From: Urechis unicinctus
Lineage: Eukaryota; Annelida; Polychaeta; Xenopneusta; Urechidae
Direction of reading: 5' to 3'
Length of the DNA stretch: 64,000 bases
Assembly: GCA_034190875.2 (NCBI GenBank)
Contig: CM067356.1
Span: 61,180,343-61,244,342, forward strand
This document shows, piece after piece, positions 18,983-31,000 of this stretch. The notes beneath the pieces are model-generated. The model saw only the letters and a program-made list of their open reading frames with translations, did no database searches and was not told where the DNA came from. How positions within the stretch are numbered: position 1 is the first letter of the stretch; each line of letters opens with the position of its first letter. The translations under genes and the position numbers were made by a program.

Positions 18983-19107
18983 TCACCCCGAGTCACTAGA
19001 AATCAAGTTGTTTTTGTTGGCATATTTAAGTCCTGGGTCTACAGGGCTTGTTGTTCTAGGCAGACTTGTGGCATAACTGGTACTTGCTTTGGCTGCTGGT
19101 TCAGTAT
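18983..19107 (-). CDS. Candidate terminal exon of an unknown protein
   Basis: On the minus strand an acceptor-like sequence ('cctttgtttattag') is followed by 41 open codons, reading D-T-E-P-A-A-K-A-S-T-S-Y early and ending N-L-I-S-S-D-S-G before TGA. The peptide is hydrophilic and rich in Ser, Thr and Pro, like a flexible tail. It lies downstream, on the same strand, of the candidate gene at 19226-20824, but its phase needs one base from the upstream exon, so it does not join directly to the first exon found there. No poly(A) signal was confirmed. I do not recognise the protein. Confidence 0.22.
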
Positions 19108-19225
19108 CTAATAAACAAAGGCACATACATTTTACAATATGCATTGCAAAATTAATATAAGTTGATGCGTTACAGACTAAGCATTAATTCAGATGTGAAC
19201 AATGAGGAACAATGTTTGTATCACT

Positions 19226-20824
19226 TCATATTTCTGCCATTGCTTCACATTTGTTCATAATTATGTGATCTGAGTTTTCAGAACCATTTAATTGATGATT
19301 TGATGACAATCGGATCATATTCAAAAATGTGGTATGGTTGTGGTATAAAATTGAAAAATACTTCATCATATAATGTCTCTTGATACAAGCAAACAAACCG
19401 ACTGTGTCAAGGCAATCCAAGTACACGCCCACTTTAGTTATGGTCAATTCAGGCAATGGTCTCTGATAGACTCCCAAGCTAACATCTGACATAGGTACCT
19501 ATATTAATGAAACATATATGGGTAGATTTGTGGAAGTATACATATCTGGTTGGTTCAGAATAGAATTTCTTTCATATTCTCAGTACATGGGCCCAAACCT
19601 TAACAGAGCTCTATATATATGATGATGCATTTCAATCTGCATCTTTATTAGAGAACTAAATAGGAATGGAAGCTTGGAGAGCAATGCAGTTAGAAGATAG
19701 AGACCCAGTATACAGATGCTGGTTATTTATTTTCACAATACAGCACCTCATAAAATGTTTCGACACTCACTTATAGGATACCTGCAAAAGTCAGATCACA
19801 TAATTCAATGTTAGGAAACTTATGCGAGGCCACCTCAGCTGTTCTGCTGAGAATATTTCAATATTATCTACTGTTAAATTACATAATAATCATATTCATG
19901 GTTTTTATAGCACAGATGATAATTTATTATGCAATTAAATAGTTATGCAGTTCAGAGGCTGTTTATTTAATTGGCTGGTGTTATTTGTATTAGGTGACCC
20001 TGTCGGGATATCTGACACTTTTAAGTCTGTATTTGCACCATCAACTTATTCTCTCGTTTGATAGACCATCACATTGGCCATTGCCTGGATAGGCAACAGC
20101 CCAATATTCATGTGATGTTGTGACTTCAAATTGTAATTGATATTTGGTCATGACATCAGACAACCTCTTTACAATTTAGATCCAACATCAGAAATATGAC
20201 TTACCCAAAGTATTGTTTATAATTGCAATCTGAGGACCCTTTGACCTTTGCGGTCTATCATATTAAGATAATTGGCAATAGTTAAGTTTATGAAACACCA
20301 AGTGAGAGTGGATAAGCAGCCACTGATATGTGTTGATAATTTTATAACACCTACCATGCAACTCATGCAGGGCAGTTAAAACCATCAATGGTGCTGCAAC
20401 ATTAGTCTCTTCAATTACTACTTGCCAAACAGCGCAATACCATGCACATTATGGTTATGTCTGATCATAATGTCTATATAACAACATATCTAACTTCATG
20501 GCTGAAGCTTAGTGATGGGAGTGAAGGGCATCTATTTATTGTTAAAATTGTTAAGGTGATGTTTCATAGTCTAAGCTATAATAGTCAAACAAGGCTGTCA
20601 AACAACAATTTGTTTTCAACTTAACAGAACAATCCAACAGTATTGAAACGAAAGTTGCTAACGCCTAAATTGTGCATCAGCTAATCGTGCTCGTTCCGTG
20701 GAGGGAATTGGGTCATGGATATAGATTCGGTCTGGGTAGGGGTAAAACGCAGATTAGGTAATACAGAACACGCAGTAATAGAGATAGTATATTATTTTAC
20801 CGGCACAGGTTCTTTTCCGTCCAT
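19226..20824 (-). CDS. Candidate two-exon gene, unknown product
   Basis: The first coding exon (20801-20824) reads M-D-G-K-E-P-V-P and ends at a donor-like 'gtaaaataat', with G at +4 of the ATG and a GC-richer, CpG-containing stretch upstream (20640-20940). It ends in phase 0. About 1.3 kb further on the minus strand an acceptor-like 'tttcattaatatag' opens an in-phase stretch (19498-19226) starting V-P-M-S-D-V-S-L-G-V-Y and running 90 codons to TGA. If joined, the product is about 98 residues. The early part (LPELTITKVGVYLDCLDTVG) looks protein-like; the last 50 residues look less so, and further splicing, perhaps to 18983-19107, is possible. The pyrimidine tract is weak. A competing plus-strand frame (20715-20939) is probably a shadow. 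Confidence 0.25.
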
Positions 20825-20939
20825 GTCAGAATGTATTTCTATGCTTTCCGCGAAGTCACGAAGTAGGCAGCCTTATGGAGAGTTATTGTTTACGAGTTTC
20901 GTAATTTATGAAATGTCATTATTAGCCGAAATGCTGTAA

Positions 20940-21590
20940 CAATCGTATCATTATTAACCAGGGCTGTGATAAAATAAGTTAAATCTAATTATAATGATCG
21001 TTATTTGTCAGATTGGCAATTTTATGTGACTTGACTTTGGTAATCGTCTGCTAGTTTTTCGTTCTATATTTTGCCAATCTGTCGTCCATCTCGTATCAAA
21101 GTTCGAAGCCAGATTATCATGGCTAAGGTCAAAGAATGAATTTGGTAGCTTTGGTCGTAGGAATGGGTTTTTATATCAAGTGTTTTGTTATTATATGGTA
21201 TTCATTGATCCAACAGTGCTGAATACTGTGTGAATAAGGTAAATTTGGTAGTTTTTCAAGAAGGTACTTGACTTTTGGTCACATGACTTTTGGTCACATG
21301 ACCATACAGAAAGTAAACAAGGCGGGGTCATTGAGAATATGAGCGCATATGTAGACTACGTGAGTTCCATGGAGGAACCCGGGGTTATTTAAGCTACAAA
21401 TATTATGCGGGAAATTATTATAAAGGTTCTGCATATTTTCGATATCATACACTTATCACTGTTGCATCAAGAATTGGGTTAAGTCCAAGTTAAGTCAAGA
21501 CCAAACTTTGGCCAAGTCCAATTTAAGACATGTCCGATTTGGGTTAAAGTCCAATTTTAGTCAAGGACATGCCTACTTTTGTTGTCAGGA
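20940..21590. other. Intergenic stretch, nothing recognised
   Basis: AT-rich DNA with short internal echoes: 'acttttggtcacatgac' occurs twice in tandem at about 21271-21302, and 'aagtccaa' variants recur at 21481-21560. No coding or RNA feature is supported. Confidence 0.5.
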
Positions 21591-21599
21591 ATTAAACAG

Positions 21600-22865
21600 A
21601 CGAGCGCGACGCTGCAAAATGGGTGGGGGGGGGGGTCTTCGGGTCCAACTGATACCTTTGATGTTTTATGGCACCCGGACAGCCTTCTTTCTTGGCTTTC
21701 TGCTATGACACCGGCCATTGGTTATTTTATTGGGGGAGGGGGGGGGGTGATGCCCCAACGTTGGTTGCGTGGAAAGTGTCCTCCAACCTAACATCAAACA
21801 AGCCGAAACAGGTGACTATCCTTTTTGCTAAGCTCACTAGCCATTACGGACTACATTCCCTCTCTCCCGTCTTCACAGCGCGTGATATTCAGTGACGGTG
21901 ACGAGCGCGTCGTACTCCGCTCAGGTGCCTGCAAACCCCGCCTGAAATCTACAGTGGATGCGTGCCAGCTTAACAATCATGCGTTAACTCATGGCGGAAG
22001 GCGATCTGTCCCTTCAGGACATTAACTTGTACCTCAACAATGGAGAATATTGCCTAGCTGGCCACAAAGTATACCTGGCAATCACATCTCATATACGACA
22101 AGGAGTATCGCAAATAGCAGTCACAGACCAAGTGCAAATAGAGGCAAGACAACATACTCCTCGTCGAAGTGTACCTCGAAACTTCCCCCCGTCTGCAGGC
22201 CTCATCTCGTCAGTCAGTCCTCTCCTCCAGCGCCCGTAACAGAATCAAAAACGAGATGTTTAATGCGGGCAGATGTCACTGGGGCTGTCAACCATCGCTG
22301 CAGTATACCCGGTTGCTGTGAACACCATAGCCAGCTGCAGCACACATATACCAGCACCGAGCCGCCAACAAAACGCGCCTGCGAGGGGTTAGACATACCT
22401 GTCCCCCCACACCCCACCCCACCTCATCCCTCACCGACCACCTTCCAGGATGGCAGACGCATTTGGAAAACGACCCTGACCAACAATATCTTTTGTCCGG
22501 CATCACTCATGGATTCCCTTTTATTAATGACATACCCCATCACCAGGTAAACACCAATAACTACAAATCCGCCCTTGCAGCACATCCGGAGGTAGAGAAA
22601 CAAATACTACGAGAAATGGCATTCAAATCGACACCTCCGACCGGACCCTCAGCCTCCCACTCGACAAGGCCCAGGCCTTCAAACAACTTCTGCAGCAATT
22701 TCGCACAAAACGCCGCGCCTCTCTAAAGCGGTTGCAAAGCCTCGGCGACAAACTCAAATCGGCTACGCATGTCGTTCATGGCGGTAGGATTTACCTGCAA
22801 TGCGTGCTGGCTACCATGCGCAAGCTAATTAACCCCTCACACAAAACACGAAGCTGAAAAAAATA
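21600..22865 (+). mobile_element. DIRS-group (tyrosine-recombinase) retroelement fossil, broken
   Basis: This GC-rich block stands out from its AT-rich flanks. Three parts can be seen on the plus strand. First is a gag-like region (about 21980-22380) with a cysteine/histidine patch starting F-N-A-G-R-C-H-W. Next is an N-terminal reverse transcriptase part (about 22450-22615) with the W..HL..DPDQQYLLSGI pattern and a HPEVEKQI segment. Last is a C-terminal reverse transcriptase part (about 22620-22855) with DTSDRTLSLP, RLQSLGDKL and VVHGGR blocks. These blocks are typical of DIRS/Ngaro-type elements and unlike gypsy or LINE enzymes. No recombinase domain or terminal repeats were recognised. The element is incomplete and broken in several places, and appears old. 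The left limit is uncertain; two poly-G runs (21621-21635 and 21732-21747) lie near it. Confidence 0.6.
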
Positions 22866-24053
22866 AAAATGTTGAACTAGCTCATACATTGTTATCATAA
22901 TAATGTGAACCACATTTAATATGCTTACAACTGGAGAAAACATCAAATGTTCTAGTGTAGACAAGACAGTAATCACCAACACCTTGGCTCCATAAAGCTA
23001 AATGCAGACATTGAGACAAAGATTCTGCTTTCAGAAATGTTTTGTGATGTAAATAGGCTTGATACCAAACTGATTGCCACACTTTCAAATGACCTCAGAA
23101 CAAAGGTCAAGGATTGATTAACTTATATGAAAATCAAAACAGATTACTTTTATAGTCATTGATGAATTGCAAGGTAAAAACATTGCGGTCCAATCCTAAT
23201 TGGCACCACTATTGGGCCATCTCAGTTGGGGGATTTAGTCTGCAACATTAAAATAGGTGGTTATTGTATCTTAATGAAGAGTGCACAAAAAGGTGAGAGC
23301 CTTGTTTGGACGAAATGATATTGTAGGTGTATATGCCTTTGATGTTTTGGCATTGATATGAATATATATTGGACAACTGCTATACTTTTGTAGTTTTCAC
23401 AGAGACACCTTTAGCAAAATCTGAACTAGCTATAGCATATTATGACAAATTTTCATGGCAATATCTCCTCAGGTGTAGCAACCACATATATTTTCTGAAT
23501 GTTCGGGATCCAAATTGCTATGCATTGAATTCCGGATATCTGACATTCATAGGGTTGTTATTGAGTAAGTGAAGTATATTTGTGGATGGGAATATACTTT
23601 TAGGACCTATTCATGGAGTTGACGACCTTTCATAAGGTTTTTGACAAGTTGTAAGTCGTCTACTGTCCAAAAATACACTTATAAAACAAAATAATCATTA
23701 AAATTGACGCTGATAAATTTTTATGAGGCTCTCACTCCAAGAGGTCTTTGTGCTTAAATAAGGCTCCAATTACACTGGGGCTGGGGCGCTTGAGAAAACT
23801 GTTGGTTCAATGTCTACATTTATTTTAGTAAAAGTTTTCAATTAGAATGAGCTACACAATGATGTAAATTTCGTAACAATCCGACCATTATTAACGGAGA
23901 TACTAGTTTTTCACTTATTCGATGACCTTGACATTAGTTTCAGATTAAGGTCAAAACAAAACCTTTCGGTTTTGAGCATTATTGACGCCTAACGATTTAA
24001 AAAAAAATTGCGACCTGTAGCGCGGATCAAAAATTTTTTTACATATATACATT
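22866..24053. other. Intergenic stretch, nothing recognised
   Basis: AT-rich, with only short frames on both strands and no copies elsewhere in the window. No transposon termini, RNA gene or promoter could be supported. Confidence 0.5.
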
Positions 24054-24131
24054 ATGAGAAACGCGACTAACCAACAGAACTTGGCGAAGCGATTCGCCAA
24101 GGCAGGCTTGACTCCACGTAGCAAAAGTAAA
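24054..24131 (+). CDS. Candidate first coding exon with embedded hairpin
   Basis: ATG starts 26 open codons that begin M-R-N-A-T-N-Q-Q-N-L-A-K-R-F and end S-K-S-K at a donor-like 'gtacct'. The exon is GC-richer than its surroundings and the peptide is strongly basic. Positions 24080-24101 form a perfect 9-bp stem with a GCGA tetraloop, so the GC content may reflect RNA or DNA structure and not coding. Without splicing the frame runs to 24260. No matching downstream exon was identified. The product is unknown. Confidence 0.18.
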
Positions 24132-24899
24132 GTACCTCAAACATTGCTCAAATTCCATTTATATGTCAGATTAAGTATACTACACAATAAATACACTCTA
24201 TCGAACCAGCGTTGTCATAATTTAGATCAACAACAAAATGTCACAGTGGGCGATATTTGAAAACCCAGACTGAGAACCCTGGTTGTCGAGTAATTTTAGC
24301 GACATTATATATATTTTCTCGCTATCATCTGGTTGGTTTGGGTATAAACGTCTTAAATAACGCCATAATATATTCAAGAGTTGGGATTATTGCTTACCAG
24401 ATCATTAGATATTCTCGGCCAGCAACGCAACTTCATCTCGAATCACAAGGTGCCTCGCGAAATATGCGACCAGCCGAAGCATTTCGGTTTGTACGGGCGA
24501 ATATTTATGTCTCCAGCTCATTGGAAAACGTCGAAACCAAATATCAATAAATTTTATTCCCCATATCGAATGTCACGTGATTAGAATAAATTTGTGAAGG
24601 AAGTTATTCTAAGCAATATATCAGAAGTTGGCATTATGATATATCGGATATTAACGAGAAACAAGCTGTTAAATGCAGAATACCAAAATGATCGTCAGTC
24701 CAATATACAAATGTTTTCAAATGTCCCCAAATAACACCTCCGCGACGCAGGGGTCATAACCGTGCAATGGATAAATGTGAATGGAGATAATTAGCAAGGT
24801 AACATCAATTTTAAATAACAAATTGCAGAACAAAGCACTCAAAACGATCTTGACTTTTTTGGCACTCACATCGTGTGCCAAGATGTGACTGTGTGCCCA

Positions 24900-25056
<157 letters not shown>

Positions 25057-25061
25057 ACAAT

Positions 25062-28000
25062 AGGGCTAATACTAGGACATTGTTCTGCCGATGATCTGGT
25101 GAATAAGTCACGTCATCAAGACATCCACAAGCCTATGCAATCGTGATGTTGCCATTGAGGCTGTCAAACGAACGAATTAACCAGGAGTAACTAGCTAGTG
25201 ATCACTATAATATTGGCTTTGACATTTTAGGCACTGTAAATACGCCATTGCTATTTAAGTATCCAGAACAAGATATTCTGTTTCTAATTATCATCTGTGA
25301 ATAAACGCATGGTCTAACAACGCCACTTTTCTCAGCGAGATTACGTAATTGGTGAAAACTCTGGCCATACGTTTCTACTGCTCTCCAGAACGACAACATT
25401 CTACTGATATATGCCACACAATGAAGTCCAGATGTGCATGGGACGTTTCACCTTTAACCTGGATTGGAAGTATCCTATCATGTTCTCTTTTCTAGGCTAT
25501 TTGGCCATAAGTATGGATAAGGTATCCTCATGACTGACAATCCTAAAATAAATCATTTCAGAATCACAAGAAGCTCAAGGCATTTCATTATTGTAATACT
25601 CGCCTCCAAGAACTTATTGCTTATCTGCACGGTGACGTGATATTCGATATTACGCCCCCGTTGCCGAGCATTTCAAACCAAGGATACTCATTTAGCGCCA
25701 GTGAAGAAGTGGAAGCAAATATGGAGAATTACTGTGAATTTATCTACTACTGTTGCGCTTGTCATCTTTACTTTTATTACATGAAGATCTCGTCTTGCCT
25801 GGATTATAGCGAGTACTTGAGTATGGCACCAAATTACCCTCTTAACATCAAACGACGGCATTAATGGTGATCAGTTGGTCTAATAGGGTATTAACCTGGC
25901 CCCTCCAGCCGACTCCAAGTCTGGAGATGGTCTCTAGGCACCGACCATTCATGTGAATAATTTCATCCATTTTGAGAGCTCATTCTTGTTCAACGGCTTT
26001 AGGTTATCACATGAAGGCAGCATTGGTGCTCACAGAATGGGTCAATGACTACCGCGATCTTTCGGGTAAGGAAACGCAACAAACGACGGCGAATACCTTC
26101 GGCAGATAAGACCCTCTTGAATAGAGCAAGAAGTAAAGACCATGACAGGAGAGTTAGGTGGTGATGGTTTATGTCATTCAGCAGACAATTAGATGGTCAT
26201 AGTTGTTGCAAAAACGAAATCGCTAGTTGCATGTTGATGCTCATAGAGTTATGCGATTATACTACCGTGTATCATTCGGCGGTGGTGGTCGTTAATGGTC
26301 ATTAAAACAAAGGGTTTTTTTGGCCATCAGTGCTTAAAAAGGAAACAGAGATGCACTGCATTTCCGCCCAATGCCATAACTATGTAATACAAAATGCCAT
26401 TAATGGCCAGCAGCGATCGACTCATCACCGTTTAATTTCACCTATACAAGGAATAAGCGGATCATTTGTGAACAGCTATATTGTTTGGCAATCGCACGCT
26501 TGCATTTGTAGGTAGCATCTTTCGCAATATTATAATAAGGCTCTATGGTGGATACAGTCATATCTGGCTGGGAGATCCCATTGCGTTGCTGTCGAGGCAC
26601 ATCACACGACTGTTCACTTGAAATTGGTGTGCCACAGGGCTCAGTATTAGGCCCAAAGAAATACTGTACACACGACCAATATGAGATATTATAAGACGTC
26701 ACCATATGCAACATATGAGCTATACCGACGACGCACAAGCGTATGACATGCTAGTCCTTCCATCTCATTGATCAGAAACATCAACCCGAATTGTAGTATG
26801 TGTGGAGGAGCAGCAGGCTTGGATGTAAAAGAACATGTTAAAGCTTAACCAGGATAAGTTTTAGTTCATCATTTTTCATCCTTAACATCATCCCATCCAT
26901 CATCCCATCCATCCACCATCACCATCGGTGAGAATGCTTTCATGCCAGCGTCTCATGTCAAGAACCTAGGTGTTTACCAAGATAAGTCGCTCACTTTGGG
27001 GTACCATGTGTTATCCATCATCATATCCGCACCATTGGTAAGGTTAAAAAGTTCATCACTGTTAATGCATGTCGCTCTCTGTTCAGACCTTGGTAACATG
27101 GATGCTAACATCCTGCTTCACAACTTACCAAGGTCACTGCTCAACCGGCTCCAACTAGTACCAAAACATGCGCTCGCCTAATTACAAAGACATCGCGTAG
27201 AAACCACGTCACGCCAGTTCTAGTGGAACTCCATTGGTTGCCGGTGGGGTACAGAATTGTGAACAAGTTGCTTCTTCATACTTACAAAGCGCTTAATGGA
27301 CATGTACCACAGTACATAAGGAAACTCATCGCGCTATACAAGTCGACCAAGAACCTACGTTCAGCTATGCGATCCCTCCTCGTTGTCCCAAATCCAAGGA
27401 CTTCTACTTACGGTGGCAGATCGTTCCGAGTGACGGCTCCTCAGTTGTGGAAGGAACTCTCTGAGGACCTAAAATTTTTACCTTTTCTAGTCAGTTTTAA
27501 GCGGAATCTCGAGACTCACCTTTTTCGGCAGGCTTATTGCTGAGTTGAGCTATTGAAGTCCGGTAGTCTTAAATTTTATTACACTAATTCATGAACGGAC
27601 TATTGTCCTTATTTTAGTACATTTTACAAGATTATTGAAATTTTATTGCCGATATGTGATCTCATTTTAAATGTGCTTGTGCAGCGCCTTAGAGATCTTA
27701 ATTGATAAATTGGCGCTATATAAATTTGGTAATATAATAATAACAATATTCTGCTATTATACATCAACATGGTAAATAACATAAGAGTGTAAATATATTT
27801 CAGTATATACATCATATTTTCCATTTGCTAGCGTCACTTATCTATGCTCTACTGTACACATAGATAATCTTCTGTCGTTATAAAGATGTAAAGTCGTTTC
27901 GTACAACTAACGCCTTCCTGCTTAGGTGCGATTTAAAGTTCGCAATATTTTACTATCGTGGTCCCATATTCGAAAAATGTAGGGGCATACTTATGCAGAT

Positions 28001-31000
28001 GAAACTATTGGTCCGTTAGATCTGCCAATTGCCCATAGTTGGCTCGATATACCTTGCTCGTCCAATACGCCATAACAAGTAATATAGTAAAGCTATGCTG
28101 CCACGGACTGTAACATTTATGGAGATCGTCTGATCCGTGACCCTTCTCATGTTTGATCTAGCGCAACCTAGTCCTAAAGTTAATGGGAAAAGTATCGTTT
28201 CGTACTATGCCAACATATCGTTGTATTGAATGCTTTCATTACATGAACGAATGTGCTCCGTTTAGAAGAGCCTTTTGTCTATTTACACTGCATTGTACAT
28301 TATCTGACATCATACGGCGTGTTTAGCATTGGTGTTTGTGTTAACGACTTTCGCATTTGCTCGGCAGCAATTTGTAAACAAAAGTACAGGGGTTTAGTGT
28401 CATTACGTGATGCCTTATATAAGTGTGTTTGTTGTCATGGTTAACTGGAATTAAACGTATGCAAATACGATCTTAAAATGCCATGCATTATAAAATGCAC
28501 TTATCCTTCTTCTACCTCAAATGGTGTTCGCGATACAAGCATGTCTGTTTGCATATCATTGTTCCTAATACAGCTGCGCGGTATTGACGTCATAAACAGG
28601 TTAAATTGCCAGTATGTGCTATTGTGAATGCTATATCTTGGCTGTTGACCCGAAATAGAGACAATATTTATGTTAAACGTATATGTCCCACATTCAACTG
28701 TACTGTAGGTTGTGATGGCATTGATGCGTCAAGAAGTCTATGATGGGATATATCTACAGAATAAGAATGTTTATTGCGCAGGCGCTTTTAGGATTATTGT
28801 ATCTCTACCATAGGTCTTAGACAGTCGCTAAGGAATGGTAATAATTCCCGTAGTCAGTTTCCTCGTTAAGAAAAAGCTGACATGGCCTCACCAATGCATT
28901 GTGCTGTTATACGATGAAAGTTATGACCGTATAATAGGAGACAAAAGGGATAAGAAGAGTACATACTTAACCTCAACACTGTGGGTCAACGTGTAAATTC
29001 GTTGAATCTGAATCACGTGAGCGTTCATGAAACGGAGTGTGCTTATAATTGTCACGTCATTGGTCCCTCCACAGCAATAAATCAGTACCTTAATCCACTA
29101 GCTGTATTTGACTGTGTAATCGACGGGAGATTATAGGTGGATATGCCTATGCAGTATATCATAATAGAAAATCACACGCACGTTAGCCGTGCACACCGTT
29201 TCGTGTGAATTAACTCATGCTAGATGATTGGAGTGACGCAACCTGCAGAGAGCAGAAGTAAAGCAAACCTGATATACAATCATCACGGAGAGAAAGTCAA
29301 TATTAAACATTCGTCACAATTGATGCTTCATTCATTGGTGCAGAACACATCCTTATGACTTGGGAATGTTCACGGTTCGAGTCAATGCCGGCAGTAAAAG
29401 ATCCAAAATGCATAGGTGGCATGACTTGGTCGGGGAACGTACAAATTGTATCTCCACCTAATGGATATCCACCTCTGATGCAGTATTGAATTCGGCCATC
29501 CATGAACGGTACATGTTTTGCTCAGTGTAGAGGTACACGCTATCTATCGTACTGAGTCTGCAGCCGGGCATTGTGCATCGCAGTGATTTGGCTTTTGAAG
29601 ACAGCAAGCATTAAAGCCATCGGAACTTGATTGACTTGATTTGGGTAACGAAGAGGCGCTGAGGTTAGAAAAGCAAGTTTATTATTTTGAATGCACGCCC
29701 CATCATCTACAGCCATGTTTTATGTCCGAATTGGTAACTAAAAAGTAAGTGTGTCGATTGTAGTTGGGTGCACGGCGAGAAATAATCCCTCGCCGTTATT
29801 GCATCAGTAGCGTGCCATAAATAATTGATTGCTTTGGCACCACTTGATGATTACCAACTAACGACTTATATCTTTGTTTATTCACTATGTCCGTTTTGAT
29901 TTCTGGAATGATAAGTGCGGGGGTGTTAAGATGAAGGCAAGAAGTGTATATTACTCACTCGTGTTTCTCCTGATAAGCAGATTCCGATTGGAATATATCA
30001 TCGTTCACTATGTAGGGGCTTATGCGATGGAACATTTATAATAAAAACGAATTCCCCACTAGCTGTTGCAGTTGGGACAATGTTCATAAGAGCATTCAAG
30101 CATTGACTAACCTCCTTCAGCAGTGTCCCGAATCTGTAATGCTGTTGATGGTAATGTTACTTGCGAATGCCTTATCAGTTATTCAGAAGCGCGAGTTGCA
30201 TTAAATCGATTTTTACCCATTCCTGCCTTGCAGGTATGTACATCAAGCTCTATCTCTTTGCTTCACTGACTTCCGTCCTTATCCATCAATCACTTATGAG
30301 GCTACACGCGAGATGCATTCGTCAGTTGTAATTATAACGTCCTAAGTTTGCTTTGCCCTCAAAGTCCGGTACGATTATTGTTTGATTGAATACCATTCTC
30401 TGCTATTATACACGCATGAGCAAAGATTGACGATGGACGCTCAGTGCCCTCCAAAAAATGTAAATGCTTTTGATTGGTTCTTTGCCTTTTAATCTATTAA
30501 TCTGCCAACGCCATCGGTAGCTTTTGTAAAATACACCAACGGCCATGACAAAAAGGGCAATATAAATAATAAAAGTGACTGAGTTTGATCTTATCCGTAG
30601 CAAATTTCTGTAATGTATCAGGACATGCTTGTCAAAAAATATATTTCGGTGTGTGACACCTTCCTGTATCTGAAATAACCACCACGTACGTTTGGTATAT
30701 CAATCTATCGTGCACTGTTGCACCTTCTGTCATAATAACTGCAATTGCTTACAGTGTCAGTGATTTGTGTACTTGTGGGCTATTACATATTTATTAGATT
30801 AATCAATTATTAGCAATGGGATGGAGCAACAAATCGTTCAAATCACGCCAAAGATGGCTTGAAACATATCCATCTACAGCTGACATCGTCATGAACCGTT
30901 AGTTATATGTACTTTCGGGTGTTGTGCACGCACACACTGATATATAGACCATATTGCATCGATTTGCTAAGATATTTATAAATTATCAGCATGAACAAAC

